A stretch of DNA of 32,178 nt, from assembly GCA_016875405.1 (NCBI GenBank), contig VGRJ01000049.1, positions 1-32,178 of the forward strand, read 5' to 3'. This DNA comes from Deltaproteobacteria bacterium (GTDB lineage Bacteria > Myxococcota_A > Polyangia > Polyangiales > Polyangiaceae). Made by a program: the position numbers and the translations under genes. Positions 22,795 through 30,994 of this stretch are shown piece by piece. Position 1 is the first letter of the stretch, and each line of letters opens with the position of its first letter. A model generated the notes under the pieces. It saw only the letters and a list, made by a program, of their open reading frames with translations, did no database searches and had not been told where the DNA came from.

Positions 22795-25700
22795 GGCAGG
22801 TCGAACGCCTCCTTGAACGTGCCGAGCAGCGACACGTCGTTCGATTTGACGAGGCCGCTCATCACCTCGACGGGCGACGGCATATAGCCATCCTCGACGA
22901 TGCGCGTGAAGATCTCCTGCGTGGTCTTGAGGACGCAGTCCGCGGTGCCGCCAGGCGGCTTACCGTTCTCGATGACGCAGCGCTCGGGCTCGAGCCGGGC
23001 GGTCCACTTGCACGAGTCCTCACTGCCAAGCGTGAAGTAGAACGACACAGGACGCGTGACCTTGCCTGGCACGTAGCGACGCTCGAGGCGGCGGAAGAGG
23101 ATCACGAGCGAGTGCTCGCGCTTCCCGCCGAGGGCCTCTTCGACGGTCTCGAAGCGATGCAGCTCGAGCACACCGCCATCACGCAGCGCGACGACGGCCG
23201 CACGAGCGAGGCGCGCCACCACCTTGCACGCGGTGGTGAACTTCATGCCCTTCGTGAGGCGCTCGAGGTCGTTGATCGCGAGCGGTGGGCCAATCCGCGC
23301 GCGCAGCTCGCGACGCGACGGGAGCTTTCCGCCCTTGGGGAGCGCCTCGTAGGTGCCGCCGAGGTGGATCGGCAGAATGTCGGTGCGATTCGAGAGCGCG
23401 AGGTGGCCGAGGGTCGACTTGAACTCGTGGATCGCGCCGTCGGTGCTGCGCGTGCCCTCGGGGAAGAGGAGCACGGTCTTGCCCCCGCGGATCGTGTCGC
23501 CGGCCTCGCGGAGCGCCTGCCGGATGTTGGCCTTGCGGTCGAACGCCTGCAGGTTCGTGAGCTTCTCGAAGTAGGTGCGGCGCAGCTGCCCGTCGAAGAA
23601 GTAGTCCTGCGCGGCGAGCGAGACGAGCTCGTCGCCGTAGCTGCCGAGCGCGTACTTCGCGAGGCCCATGTCGAGGTGGCTCGCGTGATTCGACACGACG
23701 ATGGTGTTGCGGTTGTGGGGGATGAACGCGCGCCCCTGCACCTCGACGTTCATCATCCGGTCGTAGAAGCCCATCTGCGTACGACCGAGCAGCGACTTCG
23801 CCATCGCCGCGAGAGGTGCCGGGATGTCGAGGCTCCGCTCCTCCTCGGGCTCTTCGTCGAGGACGATGGCCGTGCGGGTCGTCCGCGCGCTCGCGCACAG
23901 CTCGGCCAGATCTCCAACGGTCTCGACGCGCCCGAGCTGCTCCTGCGGCACCGGTCGGCCGAGGCGCGCCTCGAGCGCGACCGCGAGCTCCATGGCTTGC
24001 AGCGAGTCGAGGCCGAGGTCAGCGGCGAGCGAGAGCTCGGGTCGGATCTCGGAGGCGGCGCGATTGGTGATCGCGGCAAGCGTCTGCTGCACGGTCGCGA
24101 GCGCTCCGCCTGCCGCCTGGATCGACGGGGCTGGCTCGCTGGTCGCCGCGGTGAGGCGCTCGAGGATCGCGCGGACCTCGCTGCGCTTCACCTTGCGAGT
24201 CGCGGTCTTCGGCAGGTCGGCGTCGTACAGGTGCACGACCGCGGGCTGGCAGTGACGCGGCAGCTCGGCGATCGCCTTCTTCAGCGACTGGCGGGCGCGC
24301 GCGTGCGCGGCGTGACGCGCCTCATCCTTGCCGCGCGAGGGGACCGCGAGGCACGCAACGACCTCGGTGTCGGCTCGCGAGAGGCCGACGATCGAGAGCT
24401 CCTCGACGTCGTCGACCTTGCCGAGCAGCTCCTCGACGTCATCGGGGTACACGTTCTCACCCGAAGCGCTGACGATGACATCCTTCGAGCGACCGACGAG
24501 CACGAGCTGGCCGCGCTTGTCCGTGCGCCCGAGGTCGCCGGTGTGGAGCCAGCCGTCGCCGTCGAGCACGCCGCGGGTCGCGTCCTCGTTGGCGAAGTAG
24601 CCCTGCATCACGTTGGGCCCCTTGGCCCACACCTCTCCGACACCCTCCTTGTCGGGGTTCGCGATGCGGATCTCGATGCCCGGGATCGCCTTGCCGACGT
24701 GGCCGGCGCGCGACTTCGGCGACGCCTTCGCGACGGTGAGGACGGGCGCGGCCTCGGTGAGTCCGTAACCTTCGGAGAGGGGAAGGCCAAGGCCCGCGAA
24801 GGTGTCTGCGGTCGACTTGGGGAGCGCGCTGCCGCCGCTGATGAGGTACTTCACGCGACCGCCGAATTTGTCGTGCACCGCGCCGAAGAACAGCTTGCCC
24901 GCGTCGACGCCGACGGAGCGACCGAGCATGCGGTTCAGCTCGAGGGCCCAGTCGAACGCCAGGCCGGCGACCTTGCCGCGCTCCTTCGCCTGGCTGACGA
25001 TCTTACGCTCGAGCAACTGCCAGAGCGCGGGTACGCCCACCATCGCGCTGACCCTCGCCTTCGAGAGGCCCTCGCCGAGCCGCTCGGAGGTGATCTCGCC
25101 GATGTAGGTGATGCACGCGCCGGACGACAGCGGCAGCAGGAGGCCGCACGAGAACTCGAAGGTGTGGTGCAGCGGCAGGACGCTGAGGACGCCGTCTGAG
25201 GGCGTCAGCGTGAAGAGTGGTGCGATCGACGCGAGCAGCGAGGTGAAGTTCTCGTGCGTGAGCATCACACCCTTCGGCTCGCCGGTGGTGCCGCTCGTGT
25301 AGATGATGCTCGCGAGATCCGACGGCCGCACCTCGATCGACGGAGGCGAGAGCCGCGCCTCGGGACGCATGACCGCGTCGAGATCGAGGACCGTGAGCTC
25401 TGGCATCGCCTGCCGCGCGCCGAGGCCACCCGAGGACTCGACGTCCTCGCCCCAGAGGGCCACCCGAGCGCCCGACGCCTGGACGACGTTGGCGATCTGG
25501 CGTGACGAGAGCTTTGGATCCACCGGCACCGCCACGGCGCCCGCGCGGAGGATGCCGAAGTAGGCGATGGGCCACGCAGGCCGGTTCTCTCCCGAGAGGA
25601 CGACGCGCGAGCCCGGGGTAACGCCCGCCGCTGCGAGCCGCGCCGCGACCGCCTCGGAGGCCGCGCGCCACTCAATGAAGGTGATCCGCGAGAGGCCGTC

Positions 25701-27557
25701 GTCCTCGAGCATGCGGAGGGCGACGCCGTGATCGTGGCGATCGGCCATCTCCTCGAGGAGCGCCACGAGCGTCTCGTAGCGGCGGAGTGGCTTCAGCTCG
25801 CGCTTGAGCTTCTCCTCGAACTGCGGCTCGGCCCAGCGCTCGATCGCCGGGATGTGGACCTCGTACATCCACTCGCGCCAGTCGAGCGCCTCGGGATACC
25901 AGACGAACTTCGCGCGCTCGTCCGCGGACATGCGGTCGAGGGCCGTGCGGGTGTTCGCGCAGCTGAAGATCCACTCGCACTCGACGGTGAACGGAAGGAA
26001 GAGGTCCATGATGTCGCCGAGTTTGTCCTCGGTCGCCGCGGCCTTGCGGAGGGCGCGCGCCGCCGGCTTGAAGAGCGCCGCGGCGGGGCCTACAGCGAGG
26101 GCATCGAAGACCGAGGCGATGCCGCGCTCGGCCCGCGCGATGGCGTGTGCGCCGTGGGTCTGGTACTCCTTCTTCGTCAGGTACACCGGCTCGATCCGCG
26201 CGAGGATCGCGTTCATCACGCGATTCCCGCTGTCGCCACCGTCCTGCCACTTCTTGCGCTTGTAGAGCCCGATGAGCTCCATGTAGCGCGCCATCTTGCA
26301 GGGATTCACGTCGGCGCAGCCGTACTGGTAGACCGGGCGGTGCGTGCCCTCGATGAGCTCGGCGAGCGACACGATCATCCCGCTGCAGACGAAGTCGACC
26401 GGGATGATGTCGAGGTGGACGTTCTGCTCGGCGGGGAACTGGCTCTGCCCCTTCAGCGCCATGTAGATGAACGGTGCCGAGGTGTTGATGCCCTCGTTCC
26501 ATCCGGGGAACGGGTACTCGCAGGACGACTCGATGACGGCCGGCCGCACGATCGTCACCGGGACGCCCGACGCCATCAGCACCTGCTCGCCGATGCTCTT
26601 CGTGTAGGTGTAGATGTTCGACCAGCCCCAGTAGAGCGCGCGCTCCTGACCTGCCTCGATCAGCCGATCGCGGACGTACTTGCGCTTCACCTTGGCGAGT
26701 TCGTCGGCCAGCACGGTGCCGCGCGCGGGCTCGCCTCGTCGCTCGAGGTTGCCCTTCGCTTCGTCGAGGAAGGCGCTCTGGCGGTACGAGTCCTCGCAGC
26801 GGTGCCGGACGTGCTCGATGACATCGAGGCACTCGCGGATCTCGTTCTGCGAATCCCAGTGGGCTCGATCGAGCTTGCGATCGACCGGCACGCCGCCATC
26901 CGGCCTCGCGATGAGGCGCTCGCCCGGCGCGTTCTCCGCGCGCGGGAAAGGCACGTCGCGAGGATCGACCTCGTCGATGAAGCCGGTGCGGTAGCCCGCC
27001 ACGTAGCAGGTCGAGGTGTGCATGATGGGCGCCGAGAGAGCGCGCGCGAGATCGATGAGGTGGTTCACGCCAAAGGCGTTGGCCTCGAGCGCCTCGTCGA
27101 GCGGTGGGTTGAAGTCGACGACGCCCGCGACGTTGACGACCGCGGCGATCTGGCCTGCGTGCTCGGCCAGGAAGGCGTCGGAGAACCCGACGCGCGGCCG
27201 CGCCATGTCTCCCGCGACGGGTGTGATCTTGTCGCGGAGGAAGGCCTCGAACGCCGCCCCCGGGTACGCCTCACGGAGCGGATCGAAGGTGGGCGACGAG
27301 GCGATGTCGGCCCAGAAGCGCTCCTCGGTCGTTTGCTCCCGCTTCGGGCGCACGACGAGGAACACGTGCCCGAGATCGGGGAAGCGGTGCAGCAGCATCG
27401 AGAGCCACACCTTGCCGAGGAAGCCGGTGCCACCTACGACGACGATCTTCTTGCCGGCGAAGAGACGCGTCGGCTCGAGGGGAGCGAGGGGCGTCGTCGT
27501 CACGGGCAGCGAGCTCTTCGAGGGGCGATCGTGGTGCGACGGGGCGAGCGTTTCCAT
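22791..27557 (-). CDS. elbD: ElbD-like multidomain ether-lipid enzyme: acyl reductase, acyl-CoA/ACP synthetase, ACP, acyltransferase, SCP2
   Basis: This 1588-residue protein has domains in this order. (1) Fatty-acyl reductase: GGTGFLG at 42-48, HTSTCYVAG at 180-188 and catalytic Y316-K320, with a sterile-like region to about 580. (2) AMP-forming acyl ligase: YTSGTTGEPKG at 753-763, SEGYGLTE at 928-935, GDGWLHTGD at 1000-1008, Lys-rich end near 1119-1124. (3) Acyl carrier protein: LGLDSLQ with phosphopantetheine Ser1185. (4) PlsC-type acyltransferase: NHASHLD with His1291 and Asp1296, FPEGTRS at 1365-1371. (5) SCP2-like lipid-binding domain, about 1490-1588. This matches my recollection of ElbD, the multifunctional enzyme of Myxococcus ether-lipid synthesis. 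It could activate a fatty acid, load the ACP, reduce to aldehyde/alcohol and acylate glycerol lipid. ATG 27557 is chosen over an upstream TTG (27599). All catalytic motifs appear intact. The following SDR overlaps its stop. Confidence 0.88.
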   Translation of the reverse strand: METLAPSHHDRPSKSSLPVTTTPLAPLEPTRLFAGKKIVVVGGTGFLGKVWLSMLLHRFPDLGHVFLVVRPKREQTTEERFWADIASSPTFDPLREAYPGAAFEAFLRDKITPVAGDMARPRVGFSDAFLAEHAGQIAAVVNVAGVVDFNPPLDEALEANAFGVNHLIDLARALSAPIMHTSTCYVAGYRTGFIDEVDPRDVPFPRAENAPGERLIARPDGGVPVDRKLDRAHWDSQNEIRECLDVIEHVRHRCEDSYRQSAFLDEAKGNLERRGEPARGTVLADELAKVKRKYVRDRLIEAGQERALYWGWSNIYTYTKSIGEQVLMASGVPVTIVRPAVIESSCEYPFPGWNEGINTSAPFIYMALKGQSQFPAEQNVHLDIIPVDFVCSGMIVSLAELIEGTHRPVYQYGCADVNPCKMARYMELIGLYKRKKWQDGGDSGNRVMNAILARIEPVYLTKKEYQTHGAHAIARAERGIASVFDALAVGPAAALFKPAARALRKAAATEDKLGDIMDLFLPFTVECEWIFSCANTRTALDRMSADERAKFVWYPEALDWREWMYEVHIPAIERWAEPQFEEKLKRELKPLRRYETLVALLEEMADRHDHGVALRMLEDDGLSRITFIEWRAASEAVAARLAAAGVTPGSRVVLSGENRPAWPIAYFGILRAGAVAVPVDPKLSSRQIANVVQASGARVALWGEDVESSGGLGARQAMPELTVLDLDAVMRPEARLSPPSIEVRPSDLASIIYTSGTTGEPKGVMLTHENFTSLLASIAPLFTLTPSDGVLSVLPLHHTFEFSCGLLLPLSSGACITYIGEITSERLGEGLSKARVSAMVGVPALWQLLERKIVSQAKERGKVAGLAFDWALELNRMLGRSVGVDAGKLFFGAVHDKFGGRVKYLISGGSALPKSTADTFAGLGLPLSEGYGLTEAAPVLTVAKASPKSRAGHVGKAIPGIEIRIANPDKEGVGEVWAKGPNVMQGYFANEDATRGVLDGDGWLHTGDLGRTDKRGQLVLVGRSKDVIVSASGENVYPDDVEELLGKVDDVEELSIVGLSRADTEVVACLAVPSRGKDEARHAAHARARQSLKKAIAELPRHCQPAVVHLYDADLPKTATRKVKRSEVRAILERLTAATSEPAPSIQAAGGALATVQQTLAAITNRAASEIRPELSLAADLGLDSLQAMELAVALEARLGRPVPQEQLGRVETVGDLAELCASARTTRTAIVLDEEPEEERSLDIPAPLAAMAKSLLGRTQMGFYDRMMNVEVQGRAFIPHNRNTIVVSNHASHLDMGLAKYALGSYGDELVSLAAQDYFFDGQLRRTYFEKLTNLQAFDRKANIRQALREAGDTIRGGKTVLLFPEGTRSTDGAIHEFKSTLGHLALSNRTDILPIHLGGTYEALPKGGKLPSRRELRARIGPPLAINDLERLTKGMKFTTACKVVARLARAAVVALRDGGVLELHRFETVEEALGGKREHSLVILFRRLERRYVPGKVTRPVSFYFTLGSEDSCKWTARLEPERCVIENGKPPGGTADCVLKTTQEIFTRIVEDGYMPSPVEVMSGLVKSNDVSLLGTFKEAFDLP

Positions 27558-27870
27558 GGCCGAAAATCGGGGGTCGGGCGTAACACGACCCGGCCACAAC
27601 GACCAGCGCGCCCCGCTGCGAAGCGCGCTACGCAGTCAGAACGGGGCCGCGACGGTCACGAGGCTCAGCCGCCCGCCCCCTGCGTCAGGATCGTTGCCGC
27701 CTCTTTCTGACGGGCACACGGGGGCGCTCACGCTTCTGAGCGTGTACTCGAGCGAGCTCTTTGTCGGAAAGGCGCGCCGCGAGGACCGCGTTGCGCGGTG
27801 CGAACCGGCCGACCGCAATTCCGTGGGGCGCGTCCACCGGGGCGAAGCAGCTGCGCTGCGGCTCACGGCC
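27558..27870. other. 313-base intergenic region between the ElbD-like gene and the broken kinase gene
   Basis: Both neighbours are on the minus strand, so the promoter of the ElbD-like operon should lie here. I find no convincing -35/-10 pair. One 6-bp hairpin (27729-27734 with 27739-27744, loop TCTG) is present but lacks a T-run on either strand. I see no further gene; open frames crossing the region are shadows. Confidence 0.5.
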
Positions 27871-29820
27871 TCACGACTTCGAGAGGAGCTGTCGCAGGTG
27901 GTAGGCCTGCAACGCGATGCGTCGCTCCGCGGCGTCGAGCCGGTCGGTGAGGCGTCCGATGAGCAGCGTGGGCGTGATGGTGGTCGCGAGGAACGCGGCG
28001 AGGAGCGCGGCGAAGGTCGGTTCGAGCGGCACATCGAGGGTCGGCGACCGAACGAGCAGCGCATTAGCACCTTGCTGCTCGTAGTAAGCGACGTCGAGTC
28101 CGAGCGCCGAAGCGAGGAGCGGAAGCGCGAGCGCGACCATCGAACAGGTGATCGCGGTGAGCCGCAGCGCTCGCCCGCCGCCGAGGGCATACATGAGGGC
28201 ATTGGTGACGGCGTACACGGGAGTCAGGACGAGCGGGCCGTAGAACAACGAGAACGAGGTCACGCACAGCGTCGAGGCCCAAAGCGACAGGTGGAGCGCG
28301 CGGACGGTCGCGCGAGGCCGACCCTTGAGCCAGGTCGCGACGCCGAGGTTGCCGAGGACGAGCGCCGCCACGGTCGCAAACCGGCCCCAGCCATTGACGC
28401 CAAGCAATCCCAAAATTGGCACCGCGACCGCCCACGCCACGGCGCGCACCCACACGACGCGGAGCATGCCGAGGCGCCGCTGCTGCTCGATCGCCTCGAG
28501 CTCGGCGTGAGCCCCCGCGGGGACATCGTCGGGGAGCTTCGAGAACAGTTCGTTGAGGAGCGCGATGGCGCCTGGGTTCGCGGGCTCGAGGACGAGGGCC
28601 CGCCCGACCTCGCGGAGCGCGTCGAGTCGGGTGGCGCTCGCGCGCGCGAGCTCGGCGGCCTTCGTCACGTGCACCTGCACGCGCTCACGACGGCGCTGCT
28701 CCTCGCGCTCGCCGTCGAGGTAGCGCTCGACCGCCTCGGCGAGCTCACGCGCCGTCGCGATGCGCTCGTGTGCCGAGACGGCGGTAGCTTTCGTCACGAG
28801 CCCCAGGAGCTCGGGCGCGATCGACGCGCTCGATGGGCGTAGGCCGAGCGGCGGCGTAGGGCCTGTGAGGGTCGCGGCGAGCACCTCGTCGATCGTCGCC
28901 TGCCCGTGGAGCGGCTCGAGCACGAGGATCTCGTAGAGAATCGCACCGAGCGCGTAGACGTCCGCGCGACCGTCGAGCACGTCGACATGTCCAGCGACCT
29001 GCTCGGGCGCCATGTAGCCGGGCGTGCCGAGGATCGAGCCATCGAGCGTCGCGCCGCGGGCCACGTCCTCGGTGGGCGCGCCGGCGTCGGCGCGGGTGTC
29101 GACCGCCCCCGAGAGCCGCGCGAGCCCCCAGTCGAGGACATGGAGCTCGCCGAAATCGCCGAGCATCACATTCGCCGGCTTGAGGTCGCGGTGAACGACG
29201 CCGCGCCGGTGCGCGTACTCCACGGCGAGCGCGAGCTGCACGAACGCCGCGAGGAGCTTGCGGACGGGATATCGCACTTGAGTCGGCGCGTGGCTCTGGG
29301 CGAGGCGCGCGAGGATCGTCTCCAGGCTCGCGCCGCGGACGCGCTTCATCGTGAAGAAGAGCTGGCGCTCGGCGGTGAGCCCGAGGTCGTAGATCGGGAC
29401 GACCGCGGGGTGCTCGAGCTGCCCCTGAACGCGCACCTCTCGCAGGAACCGATCCCTGCCGACCTGCTCGAGCGCGCGGCGCATTGTCTTGACCGCCACC
29501 TCGCGGCCGACGACCGCGTCCCGCGCGAGGCGCACCTCGCCCATGCCACCTTCGCCGAGCAGGCCTCGGTCGACGTAGCGCTCCTAGAACCGGGTGCGCG
29601 AGAGATCGTCGCCCGGCTGCTCCTCGGCGGGGAACGGCGCGGTCTGGTGGAGCAGCTCGAGGCTCCGAAACGAGACGAGCTCGACCGCGTCTTCGGGCAG
29701 CACGTCGGTCCCGAGCGGCGCCCGCGCGGAGGGGGCGCCGACGGCTCGAGCCGCCGCTCGCCCGAGCTCGGTCGACGCGAGGAGGAGCGTCCTCGCCTGC
29801 TCGGGCTCACGCGTCGACAT
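27871..29820 (-). pseudogene. Membrane Ser/Thr protein kinase gene interrupted by an in-frame amber codon
   Basis: The frame opens at ATG 29820 with 78 residues ending ...SRTRF. It then meets TAG at 29584-29586 and continues in the same frame with ERYVDRGLLGEGG before ATG 29544. The 557 codons from 29544 encode the rest of a Hanks-type kinase: VAVK (Lys19 of that part), HRDLKPANV (118-126), DWG instead of DFG (138-140) and GTPGYMAPEQ (173-182). A charged helical linker, four to five membrane helices (about 365-515) and a terminal coiled-coil-like stretch follow. Translation from 29544 alone would omit the glycine-rich loop that binds ATP, and no ATG/GTG lies between the stop and that loop. 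A GAG-to-TAG change would explain it. No other lesion is seen, so recent mutation, sequencing error or stop read-through are all possible. Confidence 0.8.
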
Positions 29821-29907
29821 CGCCCAACTATAACCACGTGCGGCTCGGGGGCGCTACCAACGCACGGCGGTCGCGGCTCGGCTTGCGCGCCCCACCAAGG
29901 CGCAGCC

Positions 29908-30828
29908 ATGATGGGGCGCATGTCGATCGAGCCTGAGCTTCGAGCCCTGTCCGAGCGCGCCCTCATTTGCCCCGCCCCGACGCTCGCGACCATCGCCGTC
30001 TCGGGTGCCGACCGGCTGACGTGGCTCGGAGGAATGGTGACGGGCGACGTGAAGGGCCTGCTACCGGGAAGCGCGTGCCGCACGCTGATCGTGGGGACGA
30101 CCGGGCGGCTCCTCGCGGACGTGTGGGTGCTCGTCGCCGCGGAGCGCGTCCTCGTCGGCGTCCCCCGCGAGCACGTCGAAGGCGTGCGCTCGCACCTCGA
30201 GGCGCACCTCGTCATGGAAGACGCGGAGCTCACACTCGAGAACGGACCGGTGTGGTGGTTCGCCTATGGGCCAGAGGCTGCCGCCGTCGCCGCGGTCGGC
30301 GAGCGGCTCGGCGCCACGGTCGGCCGCGGCTCGCTCGTCGGGCTCGAGGTCGCGGCGATGGCGATCCCGCCTGGCGCTGCGCGGAACCTCGCCGAGGACC
30401 TCACCGCGCCAACGGGCGCCCTGCTCGCGACGCCGGAGGGGTGGCAGCGCGTGCGCGTCGAGCGCTTGCTCCCCGAGGCTGGGCTCGACTTCGAGCTCGG
30501 CGGCTACCCGCAGGAGGCGCGGCTCGAGCGCTTCGCGGTGTCGTTCCAGAAGGGCTGCTACGTGGGCCAAGAGGCGGTCTACATGCTCGAGAAGCGTGGG
30601 CACGCCCCGAAGCGCCTCGCGCGCGTCCGGGTACGAGGGCGCGCGGACATCTCGACCGGGGAGGAGGTCCTCGCCGAGGACGGCAGCGTCGCGGGCACGG
30701 TGGCGACGGTCTCTCCCGACGGGGCAGACGCCTGGGTGCTCGCGCTGCTGCGGTTCAAGCACACCACGACCGGCACCGCGCTCCGCATCGGCGGCGCGAG
30801 CGCCGAGGTGTCGGAGCCAGCAGATTGA
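29908..30828 (+). CDS. YgfZ/GcvT-like folate-binding protein
   Basis: YgfZ-family proteins are tetrahydrofolate-binding relatives of the glycine-cleavage T-protein and support iron-sulfur cluster assembly or repair. This 306-residue protein carries the family signature KGCYVGQE at 215-222 (conserved Cys217), preceded by RFAVSFQ. An N-terminal GDV segment in GGMVTGDVKGL (41-51) is typical of the GcvT-like fold. No glycine-cleavage partner genes are nearby. ATG 29908 has AAGG 7 bases upstream; ATGs at 29911 and 29920 are alternatives. A much longer open frame starting at 28906 is antisense to the kinase gene and not credible. It stands between two kinase genes with no operon partner; the nearest upstream gene diverges. 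Confidence 0.87.
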   Translation: MMGRMSIEPELRALSERALICPAPTLATIAVSGADRLTWLGGMVTGDVKGLLPGSACRTLIVGTTGRLLADVWVLVAAERVLVGVPREHVEGVRSHLEAHLVMEDAELTLENGPVWWFAYGPEAAAVAAVGERLGATVGRGSLVGLEVAAMAIPPGAARNLAEDLTAPTGALLATPEGWQRVRVERLLPEAGLDFELGGYPQEARLERFAVSFQKGCYVGQEAVYMLEKRGHAPKRLARVRVRGRADISTGEEVLAEDGSVAGTVATVSPDGADAWVLALLRFKHTTTGTALRIGGASAEVSEPAD

Positions 30829-30940
30829 GCTCGCTCAACCGTCGCCGCCGCGCCACTGCGGGTTCGCAAGTCGACCGACGCAGCGCTCGGCGCGGGGGCT
30901 CGGAAACCGCACTTCACTTGTCGCGAGCCCACCTGCGTGC

Positions 30941-30969
30941 TTGAAATCTCGGCTTAACGCGCGAAAATG
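30941..30969 (+). promoter_or_regulatory. Possible promoter of the terminal kinase gene (TTGAAA, 17 bp, AAAATG)
   Basis: TTGAAA (30941-30946) and AAAATG (30964-30969) are separated by 17 bases in an AT-richer patch between the YgfZ stop and the kinase start at 30995. The -35 match is fair and the -10 match is poor. Confidence 0.3.
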
Positions 30970-30994
30970 CTGGAGACTCGCGCGCAAGGTTCGC

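Noticed and set aside
23112-25199. Long plus-strand open frame opposite the ElbD-like gene
   Set aside because: High GC third positions on the coding strand keep the antisense frame open; composition is Arg/Glu/Ala-biased with no domain. The same holds for long antisense frames at 374-1528, 3467-5104, 16705-18384, 18549-20441 and 25728-27710.
27729-27744. Hairpin in the intergenic region as a terminator
   Set aside because: Only a 6-bp stem and no T-run on either strand.
28906-29907. Long N-terminal extension of the YgfZ-like protein
   Set aside because: It is antisense to the kinase gene; the YgfZ fold begins near 29908, where an AAGG precedes an ATG.
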